Shown: positions 5,495-6,051 of the stretch, piece after piece
Layout of the letters: the number at the start of each line of letters is the position of its first letter
Position numbering within the stretch: the stretch's first letter is position 1
NCBI GenBank assembly: GCA_009923475.1
Contig: RFTM01000120.1
Span: 1-6,051 of the forward strand
DNA length: 6,051 nucleotides
Direction: 5' to 3'
DNA from: Gammaproteobacteria bacterium
Lineage (GTDB): Bacteria; Pseudomonadota; Gammaproteobacteria; Steroidobacterales; Steroidobacteraceae
Made by a program: the position numbers and the translations under genes
The notes under the pieces: generated by a model
What the model was told of the DNA's origin: nothing
What the model saw: only the letters and a program-made list of their open reading frames with translations
Databases searched by the model: none

Positions 5495-6051
5495 ATGGGC
5501 GAGGATGACCCGCGACGCGCGCTGAACGCGCAGATCCTGCAGGATGGACTGGCCCTGCGCCAGTCGGACACGAACCAGCCGGGACTGGTGATGGGCATGC
5601 ACGTCAGCATCGTCAACGAGCGCGTGCGCGACGGCAGCTACCGCAACCGCTTCGGTTGGTTCATGCCCGACCAGCGGGTCACGCTGACGCTCGTGCCGAT
5701 CAGCGGCAAGGGAACCGTGGCCGAGCCGCGCGAACGCGCCTTCCCGGTGGTGAACGAGTTCCGCAGCGGCGTCTACCAGATCGACAAGAACCGGGTGTTC
5801 ATCCCGCTCGACGAGGCCCAGCGCATGCTGCGCCTGGACGAGGGCACGCTCTACGACATGGACGCCGCACCCAACGCCGACGGCTCGCAGCCCGCGCTGG
5901 GCCGCAGCCCGGCGCGCGTGCATCGCGTGCTGGTGCGCGCGAAACCTGGCGTCACGCCCGACGCCCTGCGGCAGGCCGTCGAGACCGCCGAGCGGGCCCT
6001 GCAACTCGAGCTCGAGACGCAGCGGGCGGAACTGGCCGCGGTCGAGGCCGC
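5495..6051 (+). CDS. Periplasmic domain of a LolC/LolE/MacB-type (FtsX family) ABC permease, fused in frame to OmpA; both ends incomplete
   Basis: The +2 frame stays open from the OmpA remnant to the window end, about 185 residues beyond the alanine run. The sequence resembles the extracytoplasmic (MacB periplasmic core) domain of FtsX-family permeases. 'GLVMGMHVSIVN' is comparable to the 'G(I/V)xLGxxLA' segment. 'QRVTLTLVP' is comparable to 'GDxVxL'. 'FPVVNEFRSGVYQIDKNRVFIPLDEAQRMLRL' is very close in pattern to the LolC/LolE 'F.VxGxFxSGMYEYDxxxVYIPLxxAQxLF'. A helical, Glu/Arg/Leu-rich stretch at 5954-6051 could be a coiled coil. Neither the N-terminal membrane segment nor the C-terminal membrane helices are in the window. 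Codons such as GGA, CGA and AAA CCT look slightly commoner than upstream, but this is only an impression. From memory it recalls permeases of planctomycete-type bacteria; this is unverified. Confidence 0.6.
   Translation, partial: MGEDDPRRALNAQILQDGLALRQSDTNQPGLVMGMHVSIVNERVRDGSYRNRFGWFMPDQRVTLTLVPISGKGTVAEPRERAFPVVNEFRSGVYQIDKNRVFIPLDEAQRMLRLDEGTLYDMDAAPNADGSQPALGRSPARVHRVLVRAKPGVTPDALRQAVETAERALQLELETQRAELAAVEA

Noticed and set aside
5495..5497. ATG 5495 as an independent start of the permease-like gene
   Set aside because: There is no Shine-Dalgarno in the GCG run before it, and the product would lack the signal/membrane segment that precedes this domain in FtsX-family permeases. It looks like a truncated piece joined in frame.
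5159..6004. 281-residue minus-strand frame opposite the OmpA/permease region
   Set aside because: Its composition is typical of a reverse shadow (His, Arg, Val, Ala, Asp). The plus-strand +2 frame holds recognisable barrel, TSP3, OmpA and permease sequence.

Overview
The window is high-GC bacterial chromosome, and every recognisable gene lies on the plus strand. The order ispE (3' end), tRNA-Gln(UUG), prs, rplY, pth, ychF is the conserved arrangement of gamma- and betaproteobacteria. The sequences match the proteobacterial forms closely: Prs with RQDRR and [11 protein letters not shown], a long L25/CTC with a second domain, and a 363-residue YchF. The outer-membrane protein near the end also fits a gammaproteobacterium, possibly relatives of Xanthomonadales or Chromatiales. 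That placement is inference from gene order and recalled protein similarity, not from a search.

Layout. Positions 1-300 hold the end of ispE. A textbook sigma-70 promoter with a GC-rich discriminator (302-330) precedes tRNA-Gln (369-443). No terminator separates the tRNA from prs (TTG start at 488), so the two are probably co-transcribed, and rplY follows. A strong intrinsic terminator (2198-2228) ends this unit and abuts the ribosome-binding site of pth. Then pth, ychF and a TMEM165/GDT1-family cation transporter gene are packed with 3 and 9 nt gaps. The first part is thus a translation and nucleotide housekeeping cluster: PRPP synthesis, glutamine tRNA, 5S rRNA-binding protein, peptidyl-tRNA recycling and a ribosome-associated ATPase. 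A Mn/Ca-type exporter gene is attached at the end.

The last 1.4 kb is abnormal. An OmpW-like barrel gene (start 4609) is broken by a single-base frameshift at about 5170. Its sense continues in the next frame through the last barrel strand, a proline hinge, a thrombospondin type-3 calcium motif and the first 25-30 residues of an OmpA peptidoglycan-binding domain. At an alanine/GCG run (5477-5494) the OmpA domain stops being recognisable. The open frame then continues, in register, into what looks like the periplasmic domain of a LolC/LolE/MacB-type (FtsX family) ABC permease, up to the window edge. The join is either an assembly chimera or a real fusion. It is the main anomaly here and should be resolved before anything is built on it. 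I see no phage, CRISPR, insertion sequence or defence system, and the rest of the window is ordinary conserved sequence.
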